Shown: positions 51,276-60,031, counted from the first letter of the stretch. The stretch is 64,000 bases of DNA from CAXXOK01 sp964497495 (GCA_964497495.1 CAZCCZ010000012.1:9666-73665); one strand, 5' to 3'. The notes: a model not told the origin generated them from the letters alone. Numbers and translations: made by a program.

Positions 51276-51610
51276 GATCGCGCCTCCTCCTTGCCGATGG
51301 CGAAATACAAAAACGCCTTCCGCCCCGAATTTCCTTTCGGGGCGGAAGGCGATGCTCTCGTCTTCCGCGGTACCACCCGCATTGGCCGCTTTCGCGACCC
51401 GCTCTTTGACGGAAACGGCGGCAGCTCGATAGGCCGGCCATTTCCCTCCGCTGTATCGGGCGTTCCCGTCCGCGCCTACCGGCCGCCGACAAAGCGGTTT
51501 TCGGGCGGATGCTCGGGGCTGTTCTTCTCTCCGGCGAACCGGCCGCGTTCCCAGCATAGGCGGCTCTCTTTGCGATTCGGCCCGGAGGTACTCTTCCCTT
51601 CATTGCCTTG
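51276..51610 (-). promoter_or_regulatory. T-box riboswitch leader of aspS-gatC-gatA-gatB
   Basis: The 18-base T-box consensus AATGCGGGTGGTACCGCG lies at 51383-51366 (minus). Upstream are AGTA (51592-51589), the stem CTCCGG/CCGGAG and AGAGAGCC of stem I. The 3' strand of the specifier loop reads AGAAGAACAG (51528-51519): AAC (Asn) followed by A, overlapping GAA (Glu); no Asp codon (GAC/GAT) is present there. Uncharged tRNA should favour the antiterminator and raise expression. Which triplet is the true specifier is inferred. Confidence 0.9.
51309..51351 (-). terminator. Intrinsic terminator of the T-box leader
   Basis: Minus strand 16-base perfect stem (arms 51351-51336 and 51329-51314) followed by TTTTT. 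The antiterminator would pair the T-box bulge region with sequence at the start of this stem. Confidence 0.9.
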
Positions 51611-51615
51611 CGCGC

Positions 51616-51644
51616 ATTATACAGGCCGCGTATGGGTTTGTCAA
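51616..51644 (-). promoter_or_regulatory. Consensus promoter of the T-box operon
   Basis: Minus strand TTGACA (51644-51639), 17-base spacer, TATAAT (51621-51616): a perfect sigma-A consensus. Confidence 0.9.
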
Positions 51645-51719
51645 GCCGTGAAAAGGTAAAACCCGTGAAAAAACAAATCCGTATTACGCATACTGTTACA
51701 TACGATACGCCGAATCGCC

Positions 51720-51748
51720 TTGACGCGTCCCGGCGCGAATGCTAGAAT
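51720..51748 (+). promoter_or_regulatory. Promoter of the WG-repeat gene
   Basis: TTGACG at 51720, 17-base spacer, TAGAAT at 51743-51748; divergent from the T-box operon promoter. Confidence 0.7.
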
Positions 51749-51789
51749 GAACAAAAATCGGCTGTTTTCAACCGTTTTGGAGGTCTCCC

Positions 51790-53430
51790 ATGAAAAGGAT
51801 CGCCGCCGTGTTGCTGTGCCTCGCGCTGTGCCTGCCCGTGACGGGGCTGGGCGAGGAGTATCTGGTTTCGGAATCGTCCGGCGTTTCGGCAACGGCGAAT
51901 TCCGCATCCGGAGGCTCCGCCGCCTTCCGGGCCGCGTTGGCGAAGCTGAACGAGGGCAGCCTGCTGGAAGCGGCGAACGCCTTCACCGGGCTGGGCACGG
52001 CAGACGGCGCGAACCTGTACGCCGCCTACCTCCAGGGCCTGCTGTTGCTTCAACGGGACGACCCCGCCGAAGCCGCGGAACAGTTTTCCGGTCTCGGCGG
52101 CTTTCTGGACAGCGCGTACCGCCTCGCCCTCTCGCAGGGGCTTCAAAAACACCGTTACGTGCAGGACGGTAAATTCGGCTACGTGGATTTCGCCGGCGCG
52201 TGGGTGGTCGCGCCCCGGTACGACTGGGCGGAGCGGGTGTTCCGCGCGGAAAGCGCGCGGACGCACGACCGGAACGACGCGGCTTTCGCGCCCGAAGACG
52301 CGTATACGGTGGCCGCAGTGTATAACGGCACGACCACCGTGGGCGAAGAAGACACCGTGCCGCTGGAAGGCCGGTACGGCCTCGTGCGCAGCGACGGTAC
52401 GCTGGTCGTTCCCGTGGAATACGCCGACGTGCTCTGGACGGTTGCCGGTTTCGCCGCCGTAACGGACGGCAAGAACTGTTATCTGTACAATCTTTCCACG
52501 GCGGCCCCCGTGGGCGACGCGTACGAGGAAGTGGGCGGATACGCGCAGGGCTACGTGAACGTGAAGCAAAACGGCCTGTGGGGATACCTGAACCCCGAAA
52601 CGGGGGATTGGCTGGGCGACGGGTGCGTTTGGGAAAGCGCGCTGCCTTTTTCCGAAGGCATGGCGGCCGTGTCGCTGGGCGGCCTGTACGGGTTCGTTGA
52701 CTTAACGGGCCGAACCGTGATCGACCCACAGTACGCGGACGCGGCCTCCTTCGGCGAGGGGCTGGCGGGCGTGAAGGTCGCGAAACGGTGGGGCTTCGTC
52801 AACGCGAAAAACGAAATGACCGTCCAACCGGCCTATACGGCTGTGAAAGTTTTCCGGTACGGCCTGTGCGCGGTACGCAGGGACGAGCTTTGGGGCCTTA
52901 TCAATGCGGACGGCACAATCGTGCTCAAGATCAAGTACGTCGAGATCGGGGAGTTCGACCCGGTGGTTCGCCGCGCATGGTTCAAACAGAACAAGCTTTG
53001 GGGGTTGGTGGCCGCGGACGGAACGGTCGTGCTGAAACCCGCGTGGGGTTCCCACGACGAGTTCAACGGCAACACCCTGTGCCGCGTGGCGTACAAGGGC
53101 AAGTACGGTTTTATCGACGCAGGGGGCAAGGCCCGCGTGCTGGCGGATTACGACGCCGCCTCCCCCTACCGCGCGGGCGTGGCCGCGGTGAAGAACGCGG
53201 ACGGATCGGTATCCTATATCAATAAGGTGAAGAACGCGTTCTCCGTCGAAACCAACGTGCCGGTGGAATGCCGGTGCGGGTTCATCGAGGGGCGCACGAT
53301 CACGGAAACGGAGCATACAGCGGCCGATGAAAACGGCGAAACGCAGACCGCCGTGGAGCGGAGCATCGCCTACCGCCTGTACGGCCTTACGGGCCAACCC
53401 GTCTCCGTGGCACGGTACGAAGGGGACTGA
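51790..53430 (+). CDS. Secreted WG-repeat protein
   Basis: A 546-residue exported protein. Residues 1-21 are a signal peptide. A helical part (about 40-110, FRAALAKLNEGSLLEAANAF) resembles a TPR-like module. From about 115 to 470 come WG (KWG/LWG) repeats: GKFGYVDFAGAWVVAPRYD, GRYGLVRSDGTLVVPVEYAD, NGLWGYLNPETGDW, LYGFVDLTGRTVIDPQYAD, KRWGFVNAKNEMTVQPAY, ELWGLINADGTIVLKIKY, KLWGLVAADGTVVLKP and GKYGFIDAGGKARV. Such repeats probably form a beta-propeller-like surface. GGAGGT ribosome site. Function unknown. Confidence 0.88.
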   Translation: MKRIAAVLLCLALCLPVTGLGEEYLVSESSGVSATANSASGGSAAFRAALAKLNEGSLLEAANAFTGLGTADGANLYAAYLQGLLLLQRDDPAEAAEQFSGLGGFLDSAYRLALSQGLQKHRYVQDGKFGYVDFAGAWVVAPRYDWAERVFRAESARTHDRNDAAFAPEDAYTVAAVYNGTTTVGEEDTVPLEGRYGLVRSDGTLVVPVEYADVLWTVAGFAAVTDGKNCYLYNLSTAAPVGDAYEEVGGYAQGYVNVKQNGLWGYLNPETGDWLGDGCVWESALPFSEGMAAVSLGGLYGFVDLTGRTVIDPQYADAASFGEGLAGVKVAKRWGFVNAKNEMTVQPAYTAVKVFRYGLCAVRRDELWGLINADGTIVLKIKYVEIGEFDPVVRRAWFKQNKLWGLVAADGTVVLKPAWGSHDEFNGNTLCRVAYKGKYGFIDAGGKARVLADYDAASPYRAGVAAVKNADGSVSYINKVKNAFSVETNVPVECRCGFIEGRTITETEHTAADENGETQTAVERSIAYRLYGLTGQPVSVARYEGD

Positions 53431-53440
53431 CGGAACCGAC

Positions 53441-53482
53441 AAAGGGCCGCCGCGCTTCCACAAAAAGCGCGGCGGCCCCTTT
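53441..53482. terminator. Bidirectional terminator between WG-repeat gene and glycosyltransferase
   Basis: AAAGGGCCGCCGCGCTT pairs with AAGCGCGGCGGCCCCTTT, a 17-base stem with one bulged G. The flanking genes converge here. Confidence 0.8.
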
Positions 53483-53579
53483 GCATGCTTGTCCGTATTG
53501 TTTCTGTTCGTTTGTAAGGGCTTGTTCCCTGCCACCCCGTGGCCAACAACGTAATGGGCCTTTCCGGCAATCCGGGGGC

Positions 53580-54725
53580 CTATTCGTACAGTTTCAGCCA
53601 GCCCTCGCGGACGCTGTCCCAGGCGTACCGTTTCCCCAGCAGGGCGCGGGCGGCCTTCTCCCCGTCCGTAAGCCGATGCTCCAGCGCTTGCGTAAGCAGC
53701 GCGGGCACCTCGGCAAAGTCCGTGAACTCGGTGGTCTCGATGCCCAGCTCCTCCAGCTGCGGGTAACGCAGCCAGCTTGCCCGCAGCACCTGCGCGCCCG
53801 CGTACAGGTATTCCTGTAAACTGGCGGAAAAGGCGTCCGTGGGAATGGCCAGCACGAAGGCGTCCGCCGCCAGACGCAGGGTCGCGCTTTCGGTGCCGTC
53901 CATAAACTCGGTCAGCACCAGCGTATGGCAGGGCATGGCTTCCGCGGCTTCCCGGACGGTGGCGAAGTAGCCGTCGTCGTCGCTGCCGTAGGTCATCTGC
54001 AGCACCAGCGACCAACCGGCGAGCGTTTCGGCGGGCAGCGTCTTGAGGTTCTCCAGCAGTTGCAAATGCCGGTGCGTGGGCGACGCGTTATACCCCAGAC
54101 AAATCACGGGTCTCTCGGGCGGAAGGCCGAAGTGCGCCTTGCAGGCGGCCTTGTCCGCGACGGCGCGCACGCGGTCGATATCCGCGAAAACCGTCTGCCC
54201 GAAGTAGACCAGCGCGGTCTTGCGCTCCGCGGCTTCGCCGAACAGCTCGCCCACGCGCTTCACGTGCAGCGCCGAATGCACCGTCACGTGGTCGCAGGCG
54301 TCGATATAACGCCGCATCCGCCGCAGTTCCAGCCCCGTGGAGCGCATCAAATCACTGCCCCAGAAGCTGCACACCCACCGGGCCTTCGGGAAAGCGCGAT
54401 GCAGCCGGTACCCCAGCGCCAGGTCGCGCTGGGACAGGTAGTGGTTGTGGATCACGTCGAAGGGCCCCAGACCGGCGAGCGACCGCGCATTGGCGCTGAC
54501 GCGCGCCCACATCCGCAGCCGCGGGATCCGCCGGATCACCGGCAGCTTATGGCTGTCCCGATAGACGGTTACGCCGTTTTTACGGTAAAAATCGCGGTAC
54601 TTCCCGTTCCGGCCCCAAATGGGGAACACCGTGACCTCCCAGCCGGCGGGTAGAAGCAGGTTTTCCACGTAACGCTTCGTCCAGAAGCTGTCCGCGTCCG
54701 CGATCAGCAGGATTCGTTTGCTCAT
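53580..54725 (-). CDS. Glycosyltransferase, GT-B type
   Basis: A 381-residue transferase for polysaccharide synthesis. It begins KRILLIADADSFWTKRYVEN; the middle shows FDVIHNHYLSQRDLALGYRL and WVCSFWGSDLMRSTGLELRR, seen in capsule GTs resembling the GT4 group, and the donor side AFSASLQEYLYAGAQVL replaces the usual E-x7-E block. Its start overlaps the flippase stop by four bases. The stop is followed by about 95 bases of non-coding DNA and a terminator. Sugar unknown. Confidence 0.8.
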   Translation of the reverse strand: MSKRILLIADADSFWTKRYVENLLLPAGWEVTVFPIWGRNGKYRDFYRKNGVTVYRDSHKLPVIRRIPRLRMWARVSANARSLAGLGPFDVIHNHYLSQRDLALGYRLHRAFPKARWVCSFWGSDLMRSTGLELRRMRRYIDACDHVTVHSALHVKRVGELFGEAAERKTALVYFGQTVFADIDRVRAVADKAACKAHFGLPPERPVICLGYNASPTHRHLQLLENLKTLPAETLAGWSLVLQMTYGSDDDGYFATVREAAEAMPCHTLVLTEFMDGTESATLRLAADAFVLAIPTDAFSASLQEYLYAGAQVLRASWLRYPQLEELGIETTEFTDFAEVPALLTQALEHRLTDGEKAARALLGKRYAWDSVREGWLKLYE

Positions 54726-56212
54726 GTGCGGTCCCCTCCGTCGTCGGTGGTCTGCCGGGCCCGGCGTTTCAACGCCCCCGCGCCTTCCCGGGTGATCTGC
54801 CTCGCCGTGTTCCACAACGTGGCGATCTCTTTGCGGAACAGGTACAGCGCCAGCGCGTATACGGCGATCAAGAAGGCGTATTTGGCAACCGTCCAGTCCC
54901 GGAGCAGGTAATTTCCCAGCGACGCAGCCAGCATCAGCCCCACGGTATAGCCGAGGTAGCGGTAGCTCTCGATAGCCTTGTAATACCGCTCCCCTGCCGC
55001 CGTGCGGAAGGCCAGCGCCGCAATGGCCGCGCCCGCCGCCGCCATGGCAGCGCCCGCATCCTTGAGCCACGGGATGAGCCCGTAGCACAGCGCCACGTTG
55101 AGAACCGCCGAGGACAGAAAGATCACCGTATTCCAGTAACTCTTCTTGGAAATGCCGATGCCCATGCCCGTAGTCTCCCCCAGGCAGTAGCAGATGGGCG
55201 TAAGGAACAGGAACGGGAAATAGACCACCGAGCCGCGGAACCTCGCCCCGAACAGCAGAAACACCACCGCCTGCAACAGCGTCACCGTAAGGCCGAAGCC
55301 GGTCAGCAGGCAGGCCATCAGCCGGTGCACTGTATAGAAGCGGCCCCTGTCGTCACTCGTATAATGCTCGTATACGTAGGGCGCCCAGTAGGTGTTGAAG
55401 CCCGTCTGGATCACGTTGACCGTGGAGGCCAGTACCAGCGCCGAGGTGTACACGCCCACGGCGGAAACGTCCATCAGGTTTCGCAGCACAACGGTCGTCA
55501 CCGAAGAATTAAGCCACGTCATCACCGAGATCGGGATCAGCGGCGCGGCGAAGGCGGCGATCTCCTTCACGAAGGGCGGGTCGGCCTGCCGCAGGAAATT
55601 GCGGTCGAACCGGCGGCGCTGGATAAAGGTGAACGTAAGCGTCAGCAGCGCCATCAGCGCCGTCAGCAGCAGGATCGCGGGCTTGGCCTGCGCGCTTTTA
55701 AAGGCGACGGACAGGTACGCCAGTTTGGTAAGAATTACCTGAATCACGCCCTGCAGCGTGTACAGGCGCGCGTTCTGCTCCATCCGGTAGGAAAGCGACA
55801 GGTACCGGAACTGCACCAGGCAGAAGCCGTACACGCACAGGCAAAGATAAACGCCCAGGTCGGGCGCATCCATCACCTGGGCGCTGAAAAAGCGCCAGCC
55901 GAACAGCATCAGCAGGGAGGAAAGAAGGCTGAACGCCAGCGACGTGCCCGTGCAGAAGGTGAGCATTCCCGCACGGGTGCCCTTGCCGGGCGGTTCCCGG
56001 AAGAAGCGCACGTACGCCTGATCCAGCCCTAAAAAGCAGATGGAGGCGAACAGCGAAGCCAGGGTGCTGAACATATTCAGCTTGCCCATTTCCGTGGTCG
56101 TGAACAGCCGCGTCGCGATCGGCGTAGCGATGAACCCGATGGCGAAGGATATCCACGTGGTCAGGGAAAAGCCGACCATGTTCTTCAGGAATTTCTTTTT
56201 TGACGACTCCAT
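54722..56212 (-). CDS. Wzx-like polysaccharide flippase (MOP superfamily)
   Basis: A 496-residue membrane protein with about 12-14 helices. FLKNMVGFSLTTWISFAIGF and IATRLFTTTEMGKLNMFSTL are the hallmark first two helices of oligosaccharide flippases; KEIAAFAAPLIPISVMTWLN begins the second half. It moves lipid-linked oligosaccharide to the outer leaflet. It overlaps the glycosyltransferase downstream and touches the histidine kinase upstream (stop and start share one base). Confidence 0.9.
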   Translation of the reverse strand: MESSKKKFLKNMVGFSLTTWISFAIGFIATPIATRLFTTTEMGKLNMFSTLASLFASICFLGLDQAYVRFFREPPGKGTRAGMLTFCTGTSLAFSLLSSLLMLFGWRFFSAQVMDAPDLGVYLCLCVYGFCLVQFRYLSLSYRMEQNARLYTLQGVIQVILTKLAYLSVAFKSAQAKPAILLLTALMALLTLTFTFIQRRRFDRNFLRQADPPFVKEIAAFAAPLIPISVMTWLNSSVTTVVLRNLMDVSAVGVYTSALVLASTVNVIQTGFNTYWAPYVYEHYTSDDRGRFYTVHRLMACLLTGFGLTVTLLQAVVFLLFGARFRGSVVYFPFLFLTPICYCLGETTGMGIGISKKSYWNTVIFLSSAVLNVALCYGLIPWLKDAGAAMAAAGAAIAALAFRTAAGERYYKAIESYRYLGYTVGLMLAASLGNYLLRDWTVAKYAFLIAVYALALYLFRKEIATLWNTARQITREGAGALKRRARQTTDDGGDRT

Positions 56213-57090
56213 CAGGCTTTCTGCCCTTCGCTGTTCTTCGGCACCGTTACGCTGAACTCCGTCTCCTCCGGCACGCTCCGGCAGGCGACCGAGCCGCCGT
56301 AGGCGTCCAGCGTCTGCCGCACGATGGAAAGCCCCATGCCGCGGCCCTCGCCCTTGGTGCTTACGCCCGCCTCGAAGATGCTTTCCAGCATGTCCTTCGG
56401 CACGGGCGCGCCGTTGTTGACCACCGTGAAGGTGAACGCGCGCAGGTCTTCGGCGATCGTGATGCGGATGGCCGGGTTCAGAACGGGCTTCACCGCATCC
56501 ATGGCGTTGTCGATCAGGTTGGCAAGCACCCGGCAAAGTTCCCAGCCGGGAATGGTCAGCCCCTGCAGAGCGCTTTTGATATCCAGTTTCATGTCGATGC
56601 CGCGCTCCGCGCACGCGCCCGCCTTAACCTGCAGAAGTGCGTTGACCGCGGTGGATTTGGTGCTTAAAAAGCTTGAAACGGAGCGGATTTCCCCGTATAC
56701 CTTTTCCAGGTAGTCCGTGGCGTCCCCGTATTCCTTCATTTCCATCAGGCTGTATACCACCTGCAAATGGTTGAGGAAGTCGTGCCGCTGGGCGCGCAGG
56801 GTGTGGTTGAGCGTATCCATCTGCGTGTTGGTCTGCTCCAGCGCCTCGATCACGCGGAGGCGGCGGCGGGTTAACAGCGCCTCGCGGATATCCAACAAAG
56901 CGCCCCAGGAGGCCGTCAGGCCTCCCAGAATCGCCAGCGTCTGGATGAAGCGTCGGTTGTCCGCCGTGACGTCCGACAGCGCCACGTACAGTACGAATCC
57001 GAAAAGCACGGCGATTTCCGCGACGTTTACGATCACCGCGTACAGGGATGCCTTCCCTACGTCGATCTCCCGGCTGGGTCTGCGGCTCAC
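56212..57090 (-). CDS. Spo0B-type sensor histidine kinase
   Basis: A 292-residue kinase with two membrane helices (about 14-37 and 48-68) and little extracellular sequence. The phosphorylation box is of the Spo0B/CitA type, with His103 in QRHDFLNHLQVVYSLMEM. The ATPase domain shows the N box CRVLANLIDNAMDAV, VVNNGAPVP and GRGMGLSIVRQTLDAYGG. No response regulator is adjacent, so its partner is elsewhere or it works by another route. Sits between rarA and a flippase, with overlapping ends. Confidence 0.87.
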   Translation of the reverse strand: MSRRPSREIDVGKASLYAVIVNVAEIAVLFGFVLYVALSDVTADNRRFIQTLAILGGLTASWGALLDIREALLTRRRLRVIEALEQTNTQMDTLNHTLRAQRHDFLNHLQVVYSLMEMKEYGDATDYLEKVYGEIRSVSSFLSTKSTAVNALLQVKAGACAERGIDMKLDIKSALQGLTIPGWELCRVLANLIDNAMDAVKPVLNPAIRITIAEDLRAFTFTVVNNGAPVPKDMLESIFEAGVSTKGEGRGMGLSIVRQTLDAYGGSVACRSVPEETEFSVTVPKNSEGQKA

Positions 57091-58433
57091 GGCTTTTTCC
57101 TTTCCCCGAACCTGCGCTCCTGGCGCGCCTTCAGCTTCGCTTCGTTTCCCTGTTCACCGGGGCGGTAATACACCTTATTTTCGTATCCTTCGGGCAGGTA
57201 CGTCTGCTCCACGAAATGCCCCGGATAATCGTGCGGGTACTTATACGCGGGCGTGTTCCGGTGGTCGATGGCATAGCTTTGATCCCGCAGGTATTCCGGC
57301 ACGGCGGAGAACCCGCCCTTTTCCGCGTCCGCCATGGCCGCCCCCAACGCCTCCACGACGCTGTTGCTCTTTTCCGCCGTGCAGATCGCGATGATCGCCT
57401 GCGCCATGGGGATGCGCGCTTCCGGCATACCCACAACTTCCAGCGCCTTGGCGGCGGCGTGGGCCTGCAGCATGGCCACGGGGTCGGCCAGCCCCACGTC
57501 CTCGCTGGCGTGCACGATGATACGCCGCATGATGAGCTTCGGGTCAACCCCCGCGTACAGCAGCCGGGCGAACCACAAAAGCGCCGCGTCCGCGTCGCTT
57601 CCGCGCATGCTTTTGATGAAGGCCGAAAGCATGTCGTAATACAGGTCTTCGTCCAGCTTTAGAATCGGCTTCTGCACGCTCTCCTGCGCCGCCTCGAGGC
57701 TGATGTGCCGGTACGGCGCGGGGTGGGCCGCGTCCGCGGTTTCCGGTGTGGTGAGAAAGGCCAGTTCCAGCGCGGAAAGCGCCACGCGCACGTCTCCGTC
57801 CGCAACCCTGGCGATATAACGCAGGGCGCCCGGTTCGCATACCACCGCGTACCGGCCGTAGCCGCGCTCCTCGTCTGCAAGCGCGCGGTTCAGCGCCGTT
57901 TCCACCTCGTCCACGGTCAGCGCCTCGAACGCGAACACGCGGCAACGGCTCACGATGGCCGGGGTCATGCTGGCCATGGGGTTTTCCGTCGTGGAGCCGA
58001 TGAACCGCACCAGCCCGGTTTCGATGGCGGGCAGGATGCTGTCGCTCTGCGCCTTGCTCCAACGGTGGCACTCGTCCAGCAGCAGGTAGGTGGCCTTGCC
58101 GTAGCGGGTGCGGCGCTCCCCGGCGTCCTTGAGCACCTTGCGCACGTCCGCCACGCCGCTGGTGACGGCGTTGAGCTTTTCAAACGCGCTGCCCGTCATG
58201 TTGGCGACGATGTAAGCCAGCGTGGTTTTTCCGCAGCCCGGCGGCCCCCAGAAGATGCTGCTTTGCATCTTGTCCGCCAGAATGGCGCGCCGCAGCAGCC
58301 GTCCTTCCCCCACCAGCTTTTGCTGGCCGATGAACTCGTCCAGCGTGCGCGGGCGCATCCGGTCGGCCAGCGGGGCCTGCGTGGGGTGCCCGTCCACGGC
58401 GCTCCACAGCGTCTGCTGGTCGTTATCGCTCAT
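57087..58433 (-). CDS. rarA: Replication-associated recombination protein A (MgsA/RarA)
   Basis: AAA+ ATPase that acts at stalled replication forks. 448 residues: LADRMRPRTLDEFIGQQKLV, Walker A FWGPPGCGKTTLAYI, Walker B LLLDECHRWSKAQSDS, sensor region GSTTENPMASMTPAIVSRC and the C-terminal tetramerisation domain (SAFIKSMRGSDADAALLWFA; MPEARIPMAQAIIAICTAEK). Four-base overlaps with both neighbours place it in the operon with the nitroreductase and kinase. Confidence 0.96.
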   Translation of the reverse strand: MSDNDQQTLWSAVDGHPTQAPLADRMRPRTLDEFIGQQKLVGEGRLLRRAILADKMQSSIFWGPPGCGKTTLAYIVANMTGSAFEKLNAVTSGVADVRKVLKDAGERRTRYGKATYLLLDECHRWSKAQSDSILPAIETGLVRFIGSTTENPMASMTPAIVSRCRVFAFEALTVDEVETALNRALADEERGYGRYAVVCEPGALRYIARVADGDVRVALSALELAFLTTPETADAAHPAPYRHISLEAAQESVQKPILKLDEDLYYDMLSAFIKSMRGSDADAALLWFARLLYAGVDPKLIMRRIIVHASEDVGLADPVAMLQAHAAAKALEVVGMPEARIPMAQAIIAICTAEKSNSVVEALGAAMADAEKGGFSAVPEYLRDQSYAIDHRNTPAYKYPHDYPGHFVEQTYLPEGYENKVYYRPGEQGNEAKLKARQERRFGERKKP

Positions 58434-59191
58434 AACATCTCCACGGACGCGCTCAGGCCGTTATCGGTCAGCGTGAACAGCGCGGGCGTGCTGCCCAGCG
58501 CCAGCAGCGCGTGGCACATGCCGATGCCCAGGTCCAGCTTCTGCCCGCCAATACCAACGGACACGCTTACGGCGTTGTCCCCCAGGCGCCTGATGCGCCA
58601 CGGCTGCAAATTCATGGCGCTGGGGGCGATCTGCACGTATTGCGCGATTTCCTTAAACACCGAAGGCAGGGAATCGAACTCCGGGCAAAGCGCGAAGATG
58701 TCCTTGCGTTTCCGGCGGATAGGCATATCCGGCAGCTTTTTAGCGATGCCCAGCGGGATCAGCGCGACGATCTTTTCTTTTTCGCCCGTTTTCAGCCCCA
58801 CCTGCCCGCGCCGGTACGTGCCGGACACCCAGCAGCCGCCCAAGCCCAGCTCTACCGCGCGCAGCAGGAACATTTCCCCGCTGACCCCGGCGTTGACCAC
58901 GCTGCGCGGCTCTCCGTCCGTGACGATGACGGCGGCGAAGCGCTGTGCGTTTTCAAACTTTACAAACAGGGAACCGAGCGCGGGCTGGAACAGGGAGTTT
59001 TCGCATATGCCCAGCGCGATGCGCACGCCGGGCATCGCCAGCGAGTCCGCGGCCGCCAGCAGTCCGTTCCACTGCGTCGTGTCGGGCGCCGCGGCGAAAG
59101 CGCGGCAGCTTTCTCTTCGCTGCGCCGCCTCGAACAGCCCGGTGAGCTTCGTAACGTCGTAAAAACCGTTGAGATTCCAATTGCCGGCCAC
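58430..59191 (-). CDS. Nitroreductase-family protein (TM1586 type)
   Basis: FMN-dependent reductase fold with an internal duplication. From GTG 59191 it has 253 residues: LFEAAQRRESCRAF near the N-terminus, GVSGEMFLLRAVELGLGGCW with VSGTYRRGQVG in the middle, and IAPSAMNLQPWRIRRLGD followed by DLGIGMCHALLALG at the end. GTG 59191 is preferred because AAGGGGG lies upstream and the likely transcription start is near 59247, which would leave ATG 59245 almost leaderless. Substrate unknown. Confidence 0.82.
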   Translation of the reverse strand: MAGNWNLNGFYDVTKLTGLFEAAQRRESCRAFAAAPDTTQWNGLLAAADSLAMPGVRIALGICENSLFQPALGSLFVKFENAQRFAAVIVTDGEPRSVVNAGVSGEMFLLRAVELGLGGCWVSGTYRRGQVGLKTGEKEKIVALIPLGIAKKLPDMPIRRKRKDIFALCPEFDSLPSVFKEIAQYVQIAPSAMNLQPWRIRRLGDNAVSVSVGIGGQKLDLGIGMCHALLALGSTPALFTLTDNGLSASVEML

Positions 59192-59253
59192 TGCGCAGGC
59201 CCCCTTGCCAAACGGGCGGAAAGCCCGTTGATCAACCGACTCCAAGCTTTCAT

Positions 59254-59282
59254 ACTATACACTTTTTACGGTCAAATGGCAA
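59254..59282 (-). promoter_or_regulatory. Promoter of the nitroreductase-rarA-kinase-flippase-GT operon
   Basis: Minus strand TTGCCA (59282-59277), 17-base spacer, TATAGT (59259-59254). Confidence 0.65.
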
Positions 59283-59312
59283 GCTTGGGGGTGCCGCATC
59301 TGAGGATGCGGG

Positions 59313-59520
59313 CAGGGGCTTTCCGCTCGCCCCTGCACCCTTCGGGTGGCTACTTAATTAGCTGATTTCTATGTTTATTCAAAGGATGTGCCTTGTGGGG
59401 CACAGTAGGGGCTTTCCGCTCGCCCCTGCATCTTTCGGGTGGCTACATATTTTACCGGTTTCTATGTTTATTCAAAGGTTGTGCCCTGTGGGGCACAGCA
59501 GGGGCTTTCCGCTCGCCCCT
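59313..59520 (+). repeat. 93-base tandem repeat, about 2.2 copies
   Basis: Units start at 59313, 59406 and 59499. Each has the core AGGGGCTTTCCGCTCGCCCC, an 8-base inverted repeat around it in copies 1 and 2, TTTCGGGTGGCTAC, TTTCTATGTTTATTCAAAGG, and a second small hairpin TGTGCC/GGCACA. Because 93 is divisible by three it creates an open frame with a repeated 31-residue translation, which I regard as an artefact. Confidence 0.85.
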
Positions 59521-59579
59521 TTTATGCGGTTTAATCGTCGTACATGGCATTACCATGCCATACGCTTGTTGAACCGCTC

Positions 59580-59655
59580 ACCTGCGGGTTGCTCGTTGCT
59601 TTGCAACGGTGCCCACAGGGCACACGCTTCCCTCCGGTGCCTATCGGGTCGCCTT
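59580..59655 (+). repeat. Dispersed repeat, copy 2
   Basis: Matches 46052-46136 in the same order (CCTGCGGGT, CTCG, GGTGCCC, GGGCACACGCTTCCCT, CGGTGC, GGTCGCC). The whole stretch 59521-60100 has no supported gene. Confidence 0.65.
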
Positions 59656-59925
59656 CTTACACGGCGGTGTGCGCGCGAGGGGAATCGCACTATGAGTACA
59701 GGACAGTCGTCCGCCGCTACCTGCGGTAGCGTGACCGATAATCCTGTCCGTCTGCCGTGCGACCCCTCGCGCGCTCCGCCTGCTGGCATTCTGGCGATAG
59801 GCGAATTTTCTATCCGGGTTGGCAACACCTTTGAACGATTAACCAGCCGAATAGAGGTCTCACCCCCGCTTGCGCATTGTGGCTCAAGGGGCGCGGCGCT
59901 CCCTCGTAGGAAGGACTGGACCGTA

Positions 59926-59962
59926 CAACGCCGTGACGGCGTTGAAGCTGTATAACAGCTTC
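59926..59962. repeat. Two adjacent perfect hairpins
   Basis: CAACGCC/GGCGTTG around a five-base loop (59926-59944), directly joined to GAAGCTGT/ACAGCTTC around a three-base loop (59944-59962). They share one G and together look like a REP/MITE-type element or a remnant. Confidence 0.6.
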
Positions 59963-60031
59963 ACAACGCAGTCTCGGCGTTGTACATTCCTGTACTCCGA
60001 GAGGGAGTCCGCGCCCCTATGCGAACGCAAG

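Noticed and set aside
49677..51659. 660-codon open frame on the plus strand opposite aspS
   Set aside because: Exact antisense of a highly conserved synthetase; translation is His/Arg/Ala-rich, without domains, a GC-bias shadow.
59313..59520. Possible CRISPR array
   Set aside because: Units are direct 93-base repeats with no unique spacers, and no cas genes are present.
59371..59955. Open frame with a repeated 31-residue segment
   Set aside because: Created by a 93-base non-coding tandem repeat; no ribosome site, and a related copy lies in inverted orientation in another intergenic region.
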